Below are positions 22,330 through 35,565 of a DNA stretch of 64,000 nt, one piece after another (the first letter of the stretch is position 1; each line of letters opens with the position of its first letter). Source of the DNA: Chinchilla lanigera (Eukaryota > Chordata > Mammalia > Rodentia > Chinchillidae); assembly GCF_000276665.1 (NCBI RefSeq), contig NW_004955446.1, positions 15,056,830 through 15,120,829 on the forward strand, read 5' to 3'. Below the pieces are notes generated by a model, which saw only the letters and a list, made by a program, of their open reading frames with translations, did not search any database and was not told the origin of the DNA. The position numbers and the translations under genes are program-made.

Positions 22330-25300
22330 GTGCTCTATAACATCAGAGTTTGCCATTACAAAAAATTTGACTCAACTTATATGCCACAAATTAATACATA
22401 TTCATTTTTTGTAGGTGCAAATTTATACATAAAACATTTGTATACCCTTACACATATGGGTTAATATTTTTGCTTTTAATTTTCTATAGCCTTCAATGCT
22501 TTCCTGAACTTAATTTTTTTCATGAATATAAAAAAAGTGTTAACATGGAATTAGAATTGAAGAAATATTTGAAATATATAGGGGTATATTAGTTGTGAAA
22601 ACACAAAGTGTGAGGAATTAAGGAAGCAGATGTGACTGGCACTCCCAGGCATTGCTAAGGGAAAAGTGAATCTCACTTAATGATATTTAAATATGATCAT
22701 TTCTTTTTTGAAAGGGTAACTGTAATGTGAAGAAGCACTTTAAAAATCTCAGCAAAGAAAATTAGATATTACTTTGTCTTTGACTGGAATTCTTATGTAA
22801 CATTTTAGTAGAAAATATTTTGCATATATTGGGAACCAAGTTCAAGAATGTTCTCATCTGGACTGTTCCACATACATCTGGACAGTTCCCAATTCACTTT
22901 CAACTTTAAAAAAGTAAAAACAGATGCATAAACTCTGCTATGGATTACTGTGCAGTAGAGAAAGAAGAATTCACTTTCAAAATATAACACTGTAGATTAA
23001 TGCAGAACAAAATAAGTGAAAGGTCAAGTTAGGGATTTCTTGTGATTCCATTTAAGTAACATTCAATATATGTACAATACATACATCATTTAGAATGCCA
23101 ATACATGTGGAAAATCTTTAGAAAAATTAAAGGGTGAGAAATAACACATTTAATATATTGAAAAGGAAAAAGAAAGTAGGTGAAGAATCAGGAAGTGAGG
23201 TACAAGAAGTTTGATTCATATGTAAAGTTTATTTCATTACTTACACGGATGAGTTTACATTTCTTTGTTATTTATCAAAACATCTGTATAAAACACTTGG
23301 TGAATTTTAGGTGCAGACATGGGCTGGTTTCACGTGAAATGTGTTGATCCTTAAACAGCTTATTTTTGTTATTATTTTCTCGTTTCTCCCTTTTGGAAGA
23401 ACTTAACTTTTAAAAGATTTTAATGAATTTCTTAACATTTTTAAAAAATGTCATAATAGTGTATTTTCCATTTAGTTTCACTGATGTTATGATGTGAGAA
23501 TAAACCTTACATCTACTATTTAAAATGCACCATTTTTTCTCTTAGGATAATTTGTGGTAATAAAATTGTTATTTTAGGCCATTGCATACATTTCATATCG
23601 TTGTTAAAATAAACTTTTAATTATCTTTTTATATAATTTATATTCAGATGTTTAGTTGTAACTGAGAATATTCTAAGACTTAAATGATGCTTTTGACAGC
23701 TTAATTTTAAACACTTTTACATAGTTAGATATTTTGTTAATTTACTCATTAAAATTAATGAATACTATAGAATTCTCTTGTGCTTTTACTTGCCATTTTT
23801 GTGTGTATTATTTTTGCCTTAATACAAAAAATACTGTTTTCTCTGCCATTTATAATTTTCAATTTTGTCTTTTTTTATTGGACCATCCATTATCTTTTAA
23901 CAATTATGAATAACTGAAATTTAATTTTATCTCAAATATATAACTGCTTTATTTGGAAAATGAATGTAAATTGTTTTTTATGCCTCTTATTAAACTGTTA
24001 AACTGTACTACTCTTATTAAAGTGTCCATTAGTCACCACATTTGTTTGAACTATTCTAGTTTCTGACATGAAAATGCAATTTTTGCATCTATTGTGAGAT
24101 TTTTATTTTCATTTTTCCCTTCTTTTTACCACATCTGTAGGAATTTAAATATGTGATGAAATGAATGTGAAATTATCTATGTGTTTTAATTTAATAAAAT
24201 CATCCAAAAAATATCAAATCTTATATGCGCATATGTGCTTCATTTGCTGAGCAAAATAATTAAGATATTAATTTTGTCTCATTTTTCTGGCAGTACACAT
24301 GTAAGTGTGGTCTAAATTATCCAACATTTGAACTAATTTAAATATATATATATACATGTATATGTACTTTTACTATGAATCAATTTTGGATTTGTCATTA
24401 GAAGCTATTTCTCTAGCCACAGAATTTAGAATTACTATTAAACTCTGTTTTCCTTGAGATAATTTTCTCTTTGTGCAGATCCCAGGTGATCACCCCTATT
24501 CTACACAAAACTGCTCAAAATTCCCTCTCTTTAAGAATGTGTCTCAGGCATACTTTATAACCAATTATTCTGAAAGCAACAAATCTCTTATTTTGGTCTG
24601 AGTTGGCTTCCTGTTCTTGTGCTTGCATCTGTATTTTAGTTCTCCTGTTGCTCTAAAATCACTTATTTAAATCCACAGTCTACAAGGTTAAGCATTATAA
24701 CATTTATAACACCCCTCTCTTTACTAGTTTGTCAAATTGTGTTTTGGGTGATAATAATTTGGATGCAGTGAGTTAATCTCCATATCTGGCAAATCAGATT
24801 TAAAATCTCTCCATTTCACATTTCTCATCTCTTCTTTCTCTGAAACCAATTTCCATTCACACTCTGACTCATATTGGTTGGCATTATGTATTAAAGGAAA
24901 TATCATCTATGGCTTACTGATCTTTATCCAGAAGTGAATCTAAATACTTCAGGAAGCAGATTTGTCATTTTAATTGAGTTTCCATCCATATATATAAATG
25001 AGCTGCAGAAATCTTCATAACTCTTTCAGTGTTGCTCTGTTTACAGAAAGGAGAAGTAGCTGCCAGCCCAAATGCACCACATTATACAAAGCAGATAGAA
25101 TTTCTTTCCTTCTTCTAACTTAGTATGCAGATTATATGGACCATAAAAGAGAACCTTCTCATGCAGCAAGGCAGAGAGATATTTAATGTCATTTTTTATC
25201 TGAAGCTTTTAAGATAAAAAATATTGCTAAAGGGAAAAGTATCTTAAAATAAAAAAGCAATCATTTATAACTAAAAATAGACAACTTTTCATTTTTTACT

Positions 25301-28300
25301 GTAAAAGAGCCAAAACACATATTCTTTCTTCAGCAAACCTGTGCATCCCTTCAGGGACGTCAAACTCCCATAAAACTGATTTGTCCTACTTCTACTTCAT
25401 GTTTACAAATTAATATTGAGTACAAAACGTCCACAGCGTATTGACAAGGCTGCCACTTGCTTCTCTGCTGAAAAGCATATACAGCCTCTAACTAATCCTT
25501 CTCAGTTCTGAAAAAAACCCTGCAAGAATCAGTCAATATTGTGTCATTTCAATATTAGTACATTTGCCCACAAAATCCTACATAGATAGAGATAAAAGCT
25601 CTACAACAAGCAAAGAGGACATGTTTTTTTTCCTTTGCCACAAAATATTGATGAAGTGCTTTATTGAGGGGGAGATCTCATTAATTATTTGATTTACAGA
25701 AAAAGAAGACCGAGAGAAGTGAGTGCCTGGCTAATACCATGATGTACCATCTTGAGACTTAAGATCTTTTTAATGTATTCATCAGGGGTGCATCTGAAAG
25801 GGGAAAGAGTGAGCTGAATGGGTCCATTAATTTAATTGAAGCAAGCTCAGACAAGAGATAAAACATCCCAGCCTGCTCCTTTTCATGAGTATGAGCGTGG
25901 TAGTAAACAGGCAGAGATCCAAATACACCCAAAAGAAATAAAGGTACACGGAGACTCTAGAGACTTCAAGGCCATGGGATCTCAACAGATGCAGAGGTGA
26001 ATTAACCCTGAAGAAGCCTTCTTCATGCACTGCGGGCACTGTTTAGGCTTTCTTGGAAACTGAGTTACCCTGAGGTTGCATGTAAGTAATTTATTCTTCC
26101 TGAGTAAAAGGTCCCTTTATTCCTCTCCGCATACTGCCCCCTCCCAAACTTCTGAGAAATAGGCTCCATCTTCTGCTCTTCAGAGTCAGAGGTGGAGGAA
26201 AGAAAATGATTTCCACAGATCTCAGAATCAAGCTTTAAACGATGTTGTTCTCTTGCAGCTCTCTGGTTTGAAATGTAACAGTCAGAAAATTCTTTTAGTC
26301 CTAAAGAGGTTAGGCCTCTCAGTGAATTCAATCTGTCTTTCTGTGAGGAGCATCATGATTGTACACAGCACACTAATTCTGTGCTTGGTCGTGCATAAGG
26401 ACATAAAATAAACAAGGATGTCTGTCAACGAAGCCCAAAGACTGTCTCCTGCAAGTTACACCATTTGAAAACAAAAAGAAAATGTGTTTAATCAACACAA
26501 ATTCAGACATTTAACCCTTATAAACCCTGACTTAGAGGTAAAGCTATCATGTGCACATTACTGAATATAAACTATCTTTTTCATAAAACTGTAAGAAAAA
26601 TTATCATTGAAAAGATCTGTCCAATTGCTTCCCATAGATGAGAGAAAATGAACACTTCTTAAAAGAAGTGTAGCATCTTTTAGTCAAATCAGATTATTCT
26701 CAATGTTATAATTTTAATGGCAATAATAACATAGATGAACAAAGACTCATGGTTTGGTGTATAAAATTTAAACTGATTACAAACTACAGATTTTAAAAAA
26801 ATAACTGTGGTATGTTTTCAAATGCATAAGTTATGATAAAATTTTTAATATTGATGTGTAGATCCCAGTAAAATGCAATAAATTGTTTAAATAAGAATTT
26901 TAGGAATAAGTTTACCTTAATTGTTGAAATGTTTGTAATTTTCCACAATGTTGTTCATACAGTATGTAAGAGCTCTTTCTGCTTTTCTTTTAATTTTCAG
27001 TAATTTTATTCTTTAAGTGAAAGCAGGGTGTCTTTCCTAATACAAAGAAAATGCTTCTTTCTTACTGTGCAAATTATTTTATCAGTAAAATGATGTTTTT
27101 CCAAATGTAATTTTAAGTGGAATAATCATTATATATAAGAGTTAGCAATAATTTCTATTATCTATATGAACTCCTTCTATAAGTTCAATAACATCACATA
27201 TGATTTCTGGTAAACTATAATATTTCAAAGATTTGAATAATAGTTACTTTTCAAAACATCAAAATAATTTGGAGGAAAAAATAAGTTGTTAACAGTGTAA
27301 CTTTTTAAGATTCTTTAAACTAATTTAATCAGAAAATCATGAGTGAAGGAAGATATGTGCAAAATCTACCTTAACAAATGCAACCTCATCTTCCAGATGA
27401 CATGTTTGGGTACCAAGCAGCTTCTTTAGCACAGATTCAATCATTGACTAATTCATTATTGATTTTATATATTATCTTGATTTATTCAAATTGGTTCAAG
27501 CTGAGTGCAAGATTGCTTACATCCCTCTGGCTTGCCCAGAGTCACGGGAAATTTAAAATAAGAGAACTATGCATTCATACATAATGTGGCAAAGACTTAA
27601 AAGAATTCATCTTTAGACCTTTATCTCATGATTCAGAGAAAGCCCTTCCCAAGGTAACTATGAATTTAAAGGACTTTGATTCCTGGAATCACATCTGACT
27701 ACACTTGATATCCTTCCTAAACTTCTGATCTCTCTCACATTTTTTTTCCTCTTACCATTCTTTTTTCTGTGTGGACCCAGACAGGGAACCATCTATTTCT
27801 CTTGATTTTCTTATAACAGGAAGCTTCTTTTCCTGTACGTTATTAGTTTCTTAGTTCTTGAATATTTAGAGTGATGGTAGTGTATTCCACAATTTGTAGC
27901 TTTTAAAAATATTTTGGAGTAAATTCTGTCAGAATGCACTTTTTATTTTTTTGGTCATTTTTCTTTATTGTCCCCAGCCAGTGGAAGTTCCATCTTATCT
28001 TCTTAAAACCTAATTAATGCCATGCTCCCACAAATTACATAACCTCTTTGCCTGATGCTCTTATTTCCTGACTCCCCACCTTTGGGCATATGAATAACTC
28101 TGCAATCAGTTAATGATATATTATGAGTTTGAGCAGAATTACAGAGGACTCTTCCCTGTAGTCTTTCCTTTTTACTTGTAGAGCTTATTTCTATAAACAA
28201 AAAAAAATTATGATATAAAATCTGCACCTTCTAAAATAAGCTGTATCACTTTTTCCTAGGAAGACTAGCTTTTCTAAAAAGATAGCTGTAAATTAACTTT

Positions 28301-28410
28301 GTACATTTTTAACATCAATGTGAAAACCCTTGAAGATACTTTTTGAAATAGATCCCATTCTTGTATTATACTTGGAAGAAGATGATATTGATGAAGTGCC
28401 TCTCATTAAT
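22330..28410. other. Long unrecognised AT-rich stretch
   Basis: Six kilobases without a repeat I can name and without a supported gene. It includes a short (TA)n run at about 24341-24356. The part from about 25020 to 26460 is of somewhat higher complexity than its surroundings and could be under constraint, but nothing in the sequence proves this. The short frames at 25827, 26065 and 27378 show no domain. Confidence 0.4.
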
Positions 28411-28423
28411 ATTTAGCTTGTAA

Positions 28424-28530
28424 GGGCTGGGGATTTAGCTCAGTGGCACAGCGCCTGCCTGGCAAGTGCAAGGTCATGAGTTCCATTCCCGGTACCGGAA
28501 AAACAAACAAACAAACAAACAAACAAACAA
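28424..28530 (+). repeat. ID SINE with (AAAC)n tail, young copy
   Basis: Forward ID: gggctggggatttagctcag (A box tagctcagtggc), gcgcctgcctggcaagtgc, gtcatgagttccattccc (B box), then CCGGTACCGG at 28489-28498, and an (AAAC)n tail at 28499-28530. It is flanked by ATTTAGCTT at 28411-28419 and 28532-28540. The two overlapping minus-strand frames are antisense SINE. Confidence 0.93.
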
Positions 28531-28540
28531 AATTTAGCTT

Positions 28541-29999
28541 CATGTGGATTGAATTGACGAGTAAGATTTGAATGGCAGGTAGGACTTGCTTTATTCTCAC
28601 TTTTGTGATTAGTCCATGTTTTAAAAATACTAGTCAGTTGTGTGTCATCCATGTTAGCTGATTATGAATTCTGCAAGACACAAAGTGCTTTAGGAAATGA
28701 TCCTTAATAGAGCATGAGATTCCCATCAGGCAAGTCACAGTTTGTTGGAAGTGATAAGCCTAATGTATCTATGGTAAAAATGATTTAATGTGAAACATAC
28801 TGTGTTTTATAAATCTAGGAAAGTACAAAATTACAGGTAAGATTTCCAGGCAATAGAGACAAAGAATGTTTCTTTAATGGGAAAAAACAGGCTGCAGAAT
28901 AATAAGTAGGATCTGTGGGAAGGCGAGGGACTTGAGTGAACCCAGAACTTGGGCTTAGTTTGGTACCCAGCAGCTTGAGACTAGAATCTATTTTCCCAAC
29001 CCGACACTCAGGCTCAAGTTTTGAAGGCCTTAGGCTTTTCATTCCAGAGTACATATATTCTGTGCTTTCAGTTAGAGTGTTTAATGGAATTACACTCTTT
29101 ATGTAAACATTACATATTTTTAAGTGATGTGAGATTTTCATGGCTCTCTTCTGGAACACACACACATATATAGTACTCAGGTTTCTTGAATTTTGATCAC
29201 ACACTAACAAGTTGATATAAAAGTATTTTGTTATGATACAGTTTCTAGTGATGTATTGCCAAATATTTTTGTTTGAGTCTCTTGTGTTTCCTACTAAGAA
29301 TTAAACTTATCTGTTTTTACAAGATTTATATTCCTAAATAAATAATATTATGCCTTCTTTAGATGAGGTGATGAGAAGAGAGATTCTATTGATACATATA
29401 TATATCATTATTGCCATTTATAATTTTTACATATAAGTCTATATACTTGTAGTACAAGCAAAGACTGTTAGAGTGGCTAGGTATATAAAGGTGGAGTAAA
29501 TCATTTATTGGCTTCAGAACATCTTGAAAATAAGACATATTGTTTCCATAGTAAAAGTTCAAGTCAATGAGATGCACACTTCTACAGTTTTAAGAGAAAA
29601 TTTTGAGCTGGAGGTGCAAATTTGGGAGTTCTTTAAAGACTTTCCTATTAAGATCTGTTACTATTAAATCACCATATCATGTGGTTCATTATGGATTTTA
29701 ATCAATCAATTACAATAACCCACAGACTGCAGACCAACTTCATTATGGATTTTAAAACTGAGATAAATTTTTTTTGCTAAGTTCTTCCTCTCACATACTA
29801 TTGATGTAGATAGTGTAGGTAGGGAGGGCAGAGAAGTTACCTGCTAAACAGAGGAGGACCTCAGAGCATGACAGGTGCTCAGCAACTGGGATGGTGAACA
29901 TTTGGAGTTGACCGGGATATGGAAAGGAAAACTATAAACCTGTAAACGTTTAATCTTTCCTCAAAACAACACCTATCAATTTTCTCAGAATTTACAGCT
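28541..29999. other. Unrecognised DNA; 131-codon minus frame rejected
   Basis: The longest minus-strand frame here (28815-29210) has no recognisable fold, no signal peptide and no repeat similarity I can name. It is most likely chance. Confidence 0.4.
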
Positions 30000-30127
30000 A
30001 GGCATGGTGGTGCATGCCTGAAATTCCAGCACTTGGGAGGCTTAGGCAGGAGGGTTGCTGTGAGTTTCAGACCAGTCTGGACTACAAAGTGAGCTGGGGC
30101 CAGCCTGAACTGCATAGTGACAAAAGA

Positions 30128-30165
<38 letters not shown>
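30000..30165 (+). repeat. B1 SINE with long A tail
   Basis: Forward B1: aggcatggtggtgcatgcc, tccagcacttgggaggct, ggcaggagggttgctgtgag, then the internal quasi-duplication (ttcagaccagtctggactac followed by ggccagcctgaactgcatag) and a run of about 36 A residues at 30130-30165. The long pure tail indicates a fairly recent insertion. I could not define a TSD with confidence. Confidence 0.93.
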
Positions 30166-30168
<3 letters not shown>

Positions 30169-32332
30169 GCACAATGACTCAAAAAGGCAAAAAAAGAGAT
30201 TTATTTTTATCTTGATACCTTAAGTCTGTTTACACTACCCTAGCAAATAACAGTGAATTCTGGAAGGAGGATTATGAAGAAGGCCTTTTATTGAGGAGAG
30301 TGAGGCAAATTGGCTTTCTTAAAGTAAGGTCATTAGCTTGTATTTAGGGACATTTTCAGTCATTTATAAAGGATACTTTCAGATAATATTTACTTAAGGA
30401 ATTGGAACAGCATCATGATGTATTACAAAAAGTGGAATCCATAAATCAAATGGTGTTTACTCAGGTTTCAGTATTTTCATGAACTGAACGAGTTTTGACT
30501 TCTTAATCTTAACATCTCTCCATCTGGTACTCTTGATGACGATATTTCTAATATAAATCCACCACACTTATGTAGAATATCTGATTAATTAAACTACAGC
30601 TTCCTCCAAAAATATTTCTCTGCAGTTTTACTCCATTGATTAGGAGCTACTTGGCTTTTCTGAAATTTTGATTTTGATTGGCTTTTACTAGCCTGGGAGC
30701 CTAATACAGAATGAGTAGGCAGATGCACATGTAGCCTGTGTGTCTCTTATCCTTCAGCAGCTCCTTGGAGTGTGTCCTCAATGTGAAAAAGGTAAGGAAC
30801 AAAAAACTTAAATGTGAAAGAGCTTTGCAGGAATCTACTTGTATCATATTTCCTAATACCCCATTACCTAAGGCCATCATGTCACTAAATCCAGAGTCAA
30901 AATACGAATTGTGCCTGACTCTATCATGGTGCCCGGGCCTTGCAAAGTCACTTGAATGAAAGTTTAGATAGAAAGAGGTGTGACAAGGAGAACACATCTG
31001 TGTAAGCTCCACCTAACTCTTCAATTTGTATTTGATTTTTGAGCCTTTTGAAAAATGAGGTGGTAGGGTTAATATTTAATCTATTTTGCTTTCTTCCTGG
31101 AAGATTACTTTCCTTGACCATAGAAAAATCTTCTCAAATGTAAGTGTAAATATATTTTCCTTTTAAAATAGCAAACTGATGTTGAAGGAATAAATTCTTG
31201 CCTTCAAATATCCATAACAACCTTGCTCCTACTAAAATAGTTTTATTACTCTAATAATGGTTTTACTAAGTTGTTAATTGTTTGATGTAATGAACTTCAA
31301 ATTTTAAAGCTTATTAAAAATTATATAATGCAGGAGATGAACAGTTAAATATGACGCTGAAAGAAAATTTTAGAAAGTATTATTAATCTGGCACTAAACA
31401 TCAATACAGTAACTGACAAAGTAATTTCCACTCATTACATATAATATTAGTAAATTTGTGGCAATATGAATATCTTATTTTAGTAATAATTATATTATCA
31501 CACCACTAACTCATAGTCAAATGATATTAAATAACTGAAGTCAAGATTATGTAAGTACAAACTATCAGGAGGAAATTTAGATTCTGTTCCAGAAGGAAAG
31601 AATTTCCAATGACTCAGGTGTTCTTTTGGCATTTAATGGTCTATGACCTGTTCTCTAAACTCTGTCTCTTAAAGGATATAAAAAAAGCATTTGGATAGAT
31701 TTCATCTGTAAAACAATAAAAAATATGAAAATAAGAAAGAAGTTTGTGATCTGTACAGAAAAATACTAAAACTATTGGAGCAGAGAAAAAAATTCTAATA
31801 ATAAAGACAACAAAGTCCAAACACAAGAAGGAATTATCTTTATTAAATTAACATTTAAAAATTGTAGAATAGTTTATTTTATAAGACAATTTTGGCTTCG
31901 TTAAACTAGCATCTAGTAACATTGTGTCTTTAGGGCATCAAATGATTTACATATATATCAGAAAAGATTATTAAGTCAACTATGCTCTCTGGTTTCAATT
32001 CAAATTAAAAAGAAATACATTGCTGTAGCTCCTGCTAATGCCTTCTTATGGCTTAGACAAATTTCCATCACAACAGAAATTAATCCAATATGGATGAAAA
32101 TTGCTAAAATAGGTTTATTTGTTTTTAGCAATGTGTCAAATATTATGCATACATTATTTACAAATCGTATAACTTTACAGGGATATTTAGAGAAGTAAAA
32201 TACTTTAAAGTGTTTAATGTCAACAATTATGAGAAACTGGGGCACAATTTCATTAAGCAGACAGATTACCTGGGCTAATCATCGCTGCAACTCTGGAGAC
32301 AAATTAGACAAGAATTTATATATTTTAAACAA
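30166..32332. other. Unrecognised AT-rich DNA
   Basis: No repeat or gene could be named. Overlapping frames on both strands near 30700-31010 have no domain features. Confidence 0.4.
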
Positions 32333-32447
32333 CTTTTTTTACACAGTCTCACTGAGTTGCTAAATTGTCTGCACTGATCTTGAACCTTCTGTCCTCTCAT
32401 CCAACCTCTTAGAATTCTAGGATTATGGGCACATGCTTTCACATGGG
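32333..32447 (-). repeat. Old B1-type SINE (minus strand)
   Basis: Reversed B1-like order: cacagtctcactgagttgct, aaattgtctgcactgatctt, gaaccttctgtcctctc, ccaacctcttagaattctag, gattatgggcacatg. Diverged. Confidence 0.6.
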
Positions 32448-32649
32448 GCAGATTTCACACACTATTAAAGACATTTCTTTAATGGCCAAAGATACTAAAA
32501 GTGCCTGTGGCCATTGGTACTTCTGAGCAGTGTTTATTTCAATTGCTTGTTTTTCATTGATCCGTCTATTTTTGAGGGTCTAATTTTTGTGGTCTTTATA
32601 TCTCATATATTAATCTTCTGTCCTGGAAATAACTGTATATTAATCTTCT

Positions 32650-33440
32650 GTCCTAGAAATAACTGGCAAAAAGTAAACAATGGTTATCATCATCAAGAAT
32701 TAAAAAACAAACAAACAAAAAATTCTGACAAAGGTGTGGAGAAAAAGTGACTCTCCAAATTTGTTGTGGAAATGTAAAATATAAAATATTACACCTATTA
32801 TGGAAATCGGTATGGAAATTCTATAAAAGACAAAAAAATAGAAATTACATTGACTCAGCTCTCCCTCTTCTGGGTATCTTCCCAAAGAGTGAAAATTCTG
32901 TTACTACAGTAATACATACACACCCATCTTTATAGCAATACAACTCAGAATAACTAAATCATGAAAGTGGCCTATATGACCATCAATGCATGAATAGATA
33001 AAGAAAACACAATACCTATACACAGTGGAGCACTGCTCAGTCATAAAGAAGAATAGATTTGAATCATTTGTAGCAAAATGAATACCTTGACAAAAGAATA
33101 ATAATAAAGGGAGCTGGGGATACAGCACAGTGGCAGAGTGCCTGCCTAGCAAACACAAAGTCATGAGTTCAATTTACAGCACCAAAAAAAAAAAAAAAAA
33201 AAGAAAGAAAAATGAATAGCTCATACTACAATGCTAGTACAGAAGGTTAAATATCATGTGCTTTCTCTTATATGTGAAACAACATAAGTAATTAAAAGAG
33301 CAAAAATAATGGATAGATAGAAAAAGGGAAAGAGAGCCTGTGGCAATGGGAAGGGGATGGAGGGACGAAAGAGGCAGAAGTGAGGGGAGAAAGAGAAGTA
33401 TTTACTATATATCAAAACCATGTACCTATAACAGCGGCTG
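32650..33440 (+). mobile_element. L1 LINE 3' end (plus strand), split by an ID
   Basis: Late ORF2 and 3'UTR in order: aggtgtggagaaaaagtgac at 32732, tggaaatcggtatggaaat at 32801, cagctctccctcttctggg at 32855, catctttatagcaatac at 32924, atgaatagataaagaaaac at 32990, cactgctcagtcataaag at 33030. After the ID insertion (33110-33204) it continues with tgctttctcttatatgtga and a purine-rich G/A tract (about 33330-33400), the typical L1 3'UTR polypurine region. 5'-truncated, with no intact frame. Confidence 0.88.
33110..33204 (+). repeat. ID SINE in the L1 3' end
   Basis: Forward ID: ggagctggggatacagcac, agtggcagagtgcctgcc, tagcaaacacaaagtcatg, agttcaatttacagcacc, then an A run. The end is the CAGCACC form, not the CCGGTACCGG form. 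It divides the L1 segment. Confidence 0.9.
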
Positions 33441-34094
33441 AGCCTCAGATAACAATTGTTTTTTCTAAACTCAAACCTCAGTATTCAGGTTTAGTTGCAG
33501 CTTTGGCACTTTGGGATAAATAAGTAGGTTTTGGGTTGCAGCTTGGGTTCTTAATCTCTAAAAGGTTTGCCATCACTGGTGAAATTATGAAGAGTGAAAA
33601 ATGTAGAAACATAGAGATTAGAATAGAAAGAACAAACAATATAATACAGGTAGAAAAAATTATTGATGAAAATCATAAACAATAAACATAAGTTTGAGAA
33701 CCTGAAATAGAAATAAATGTTACAGTAGTCTTTCATCATCTTCATTTAACGTTGAGTATAATAGGAAAAGCTTACAAATGCTCGAACAATTCCAGAGAAA
33801 GTTACTCTTCATACATCCAAAATATGTTAGGCCACCAAGGACACAAACACCCTGGTGCACCCTGACACCCATACGCACACTTCTAAAACAGTAAACAGGC
33901 CCACATCCTAAACTAACAATATATTTAGAAAGAGTTTGTGTGAAGAAAATAATTTCTATATATCCCCTGATCCCGTATAGTTTCATAATTACCTTATTGA
34001 TATAATAAATTGTGTTTTTATTACTGAAATTATTGGTGTGAAGTTAGGAAGATCATACCTTCTAGATACCTTTTAGAAATTTAGATATTTTATT
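33441..34094. other. Unrecognised DNA between two L1 ends
   Basis: No gene or repeat could be named. Two overlapping minus-strand frames (33551-33745 and 33720-33986) carry no domain. Confidence 0.4.
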
Positions 34095-35565
34095 CTATTT
34101 CTTTATTACAAGTGCACAGTACATGAAGTTTACAATTATTTGGGGAGTGATACAAGTATACAACACAACTTGGATCTTTCATTTTTTAATCCCCCTTGCC
34201 TTCTCTACTGGTTCCCTTTCTCCTCCTCTAAATTCATTTTTCTCATCTTCATTCTTGCTGATACTATTAATCTTTCCTCACATTTATGATGTAGAGTGTT
34301 CACAGTCATTATGATTATTAGGTTCCTGTATGTGGCATATCTTCATTCTACTTATTTCTCCTTTTTCTACCCTTCTCCTCTCATGTACATTCTCCTGGAA
34401 CTCTTCCTGTTTACAAGAGATCTGTCTTGTCTCCTTCTATCTCTCTTCATTGTGCTCTCCTTCTACTCTGCCTTTTTCAAATGGGATGCTATACTGTATT
34501 TAAGCTTGTGTACCTCATTTACTTCTGTCTTCATTGGATTTTCCAGGTGCATCCCTTTTCCCACAAAAGTCTCATTATTTTCTTCTTTTAGCCGAGTAGT
34601 ATTCCAATATATGGATACCGTATTTTCTTTATCCAGTCATCTGTAGATGAATAGATATGTGGGCTGGTTCCAGGATTGTGTACATTGAATTGTGGTGCTA
34701 TGAACATTGATAGGTATATGCTGCTGGAATATGATTTCTTTAGCTTTTGGAGGAAGGTCCCTAGAAGGGGGATACTTGGATCATTTGAAAATTTCTAATT
34801 TTAGTTCTTTGAGGAATTTCCGTACTGATTTACATAAAGGTTGTGTTAGCTGACATTCCCACCAAAATGTAGGGCAGGGAGTTCATTTTTCACCACAGCT
34901 ATGTGAATATATATTTTTTTTTTTTTTGCTTTCTTAATGATTGTCATTCTTTCTGGAGTAAAATAGAATCTTACAATTGTTTTAATTTGCATTTCTTTAC
35001 TGCCCAAGGATGTTGAACATTTTTTCATATATTTGTTGGTCATTTCCACCTTTTTTCCTCTGGGCAGTGTCTGTTCACTTCACTTGTCCATTTCTTGATT
35101 GGGCCTTTTATTTTCAGTGATCTACTCTTTTGAATACTTTGTGTATTCTAAGTATGAGTACTCTGTCTGAAGACTAGCTGACAAGGTTTTTTTCCCCATT
35201 CTGTAGGTTGTCTCTTCACTCTACTGGTTAACTCCTTTGCTATGCAGAAGATTTTTCACTTGATGCAGTCCCATTTGTTGATGCTTGCTGTCGTTATTTC
35301 TTTTGCAGTTGTGATTCTGTTTAGGGCATTCTTTCCTACACCTAGGACTTGAAGTGCTTTACTAGTTTTATCTTCCAGTAGGTTTAATGTTTCTGTTATA
35401 ATGTTTAAATCTTTGATTCATTTTGATTTTAGTTTGGTATATGGAGAGAGATAAAAATACAGTTTCTATCTCCTGCAAACATGTATCTAATTTTCACAGC
35501 ACCATTTGTTGAATAGATTTTCTTTCCTCCAACATGTGCTTTTGACCGCTTCCTTTACTCTGAGA
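34095..35565 (-). mobile_element. L1 LINE 3' third (minus strand)
   Basis: On the minus strand this is late ORF2 followed by the 3'UTR. The 3'UTR polypurine tract appears as a pyrimidine-rich block at 34190-34270. A minus-strand frame at 34846-35049 reads L1 ORF2 C-terminal sequence (NKYMKKCSTSLGSKEMQIKT). Further blocks are ttgaatacagttt...-like ORF2 at 35200-35350 and caccatttgttgaatagatt at 35501. Frames are broken. The left end carries no obvious T run. On the right it abuts ERVL sequence at about 35566. Confidence 0.88.

Noticed and set aside
28424..28497. tRNA-like sequence with A and B boxes
   Set aside because: It is an ID SINE. It resembles tRNA-Ala because the family derives from it, but has the ID body, an A-rich tail and a TSD. 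The same holds for the other ID copies.
28499..28530. Regular short repeats, considered as a CRISPR-like array
   Set aside because: This is an (AAAC)n SINE tail. No spaced repeats with unique spacers exist anywhere in the window, and the genome is mammalian.
28815..29210. 131-codon minus-strand open frame, one of the longest in the window
   Set aside because: No recognisable domain, no compositional sign of coding sequence and no neighbouring exon or splice signal. A frame of this length is expected by chance in 64 kb.
30014..30223. Frame with a poly-Lys stretch
   Set aside because: It is the B1 SINE with its A tail.
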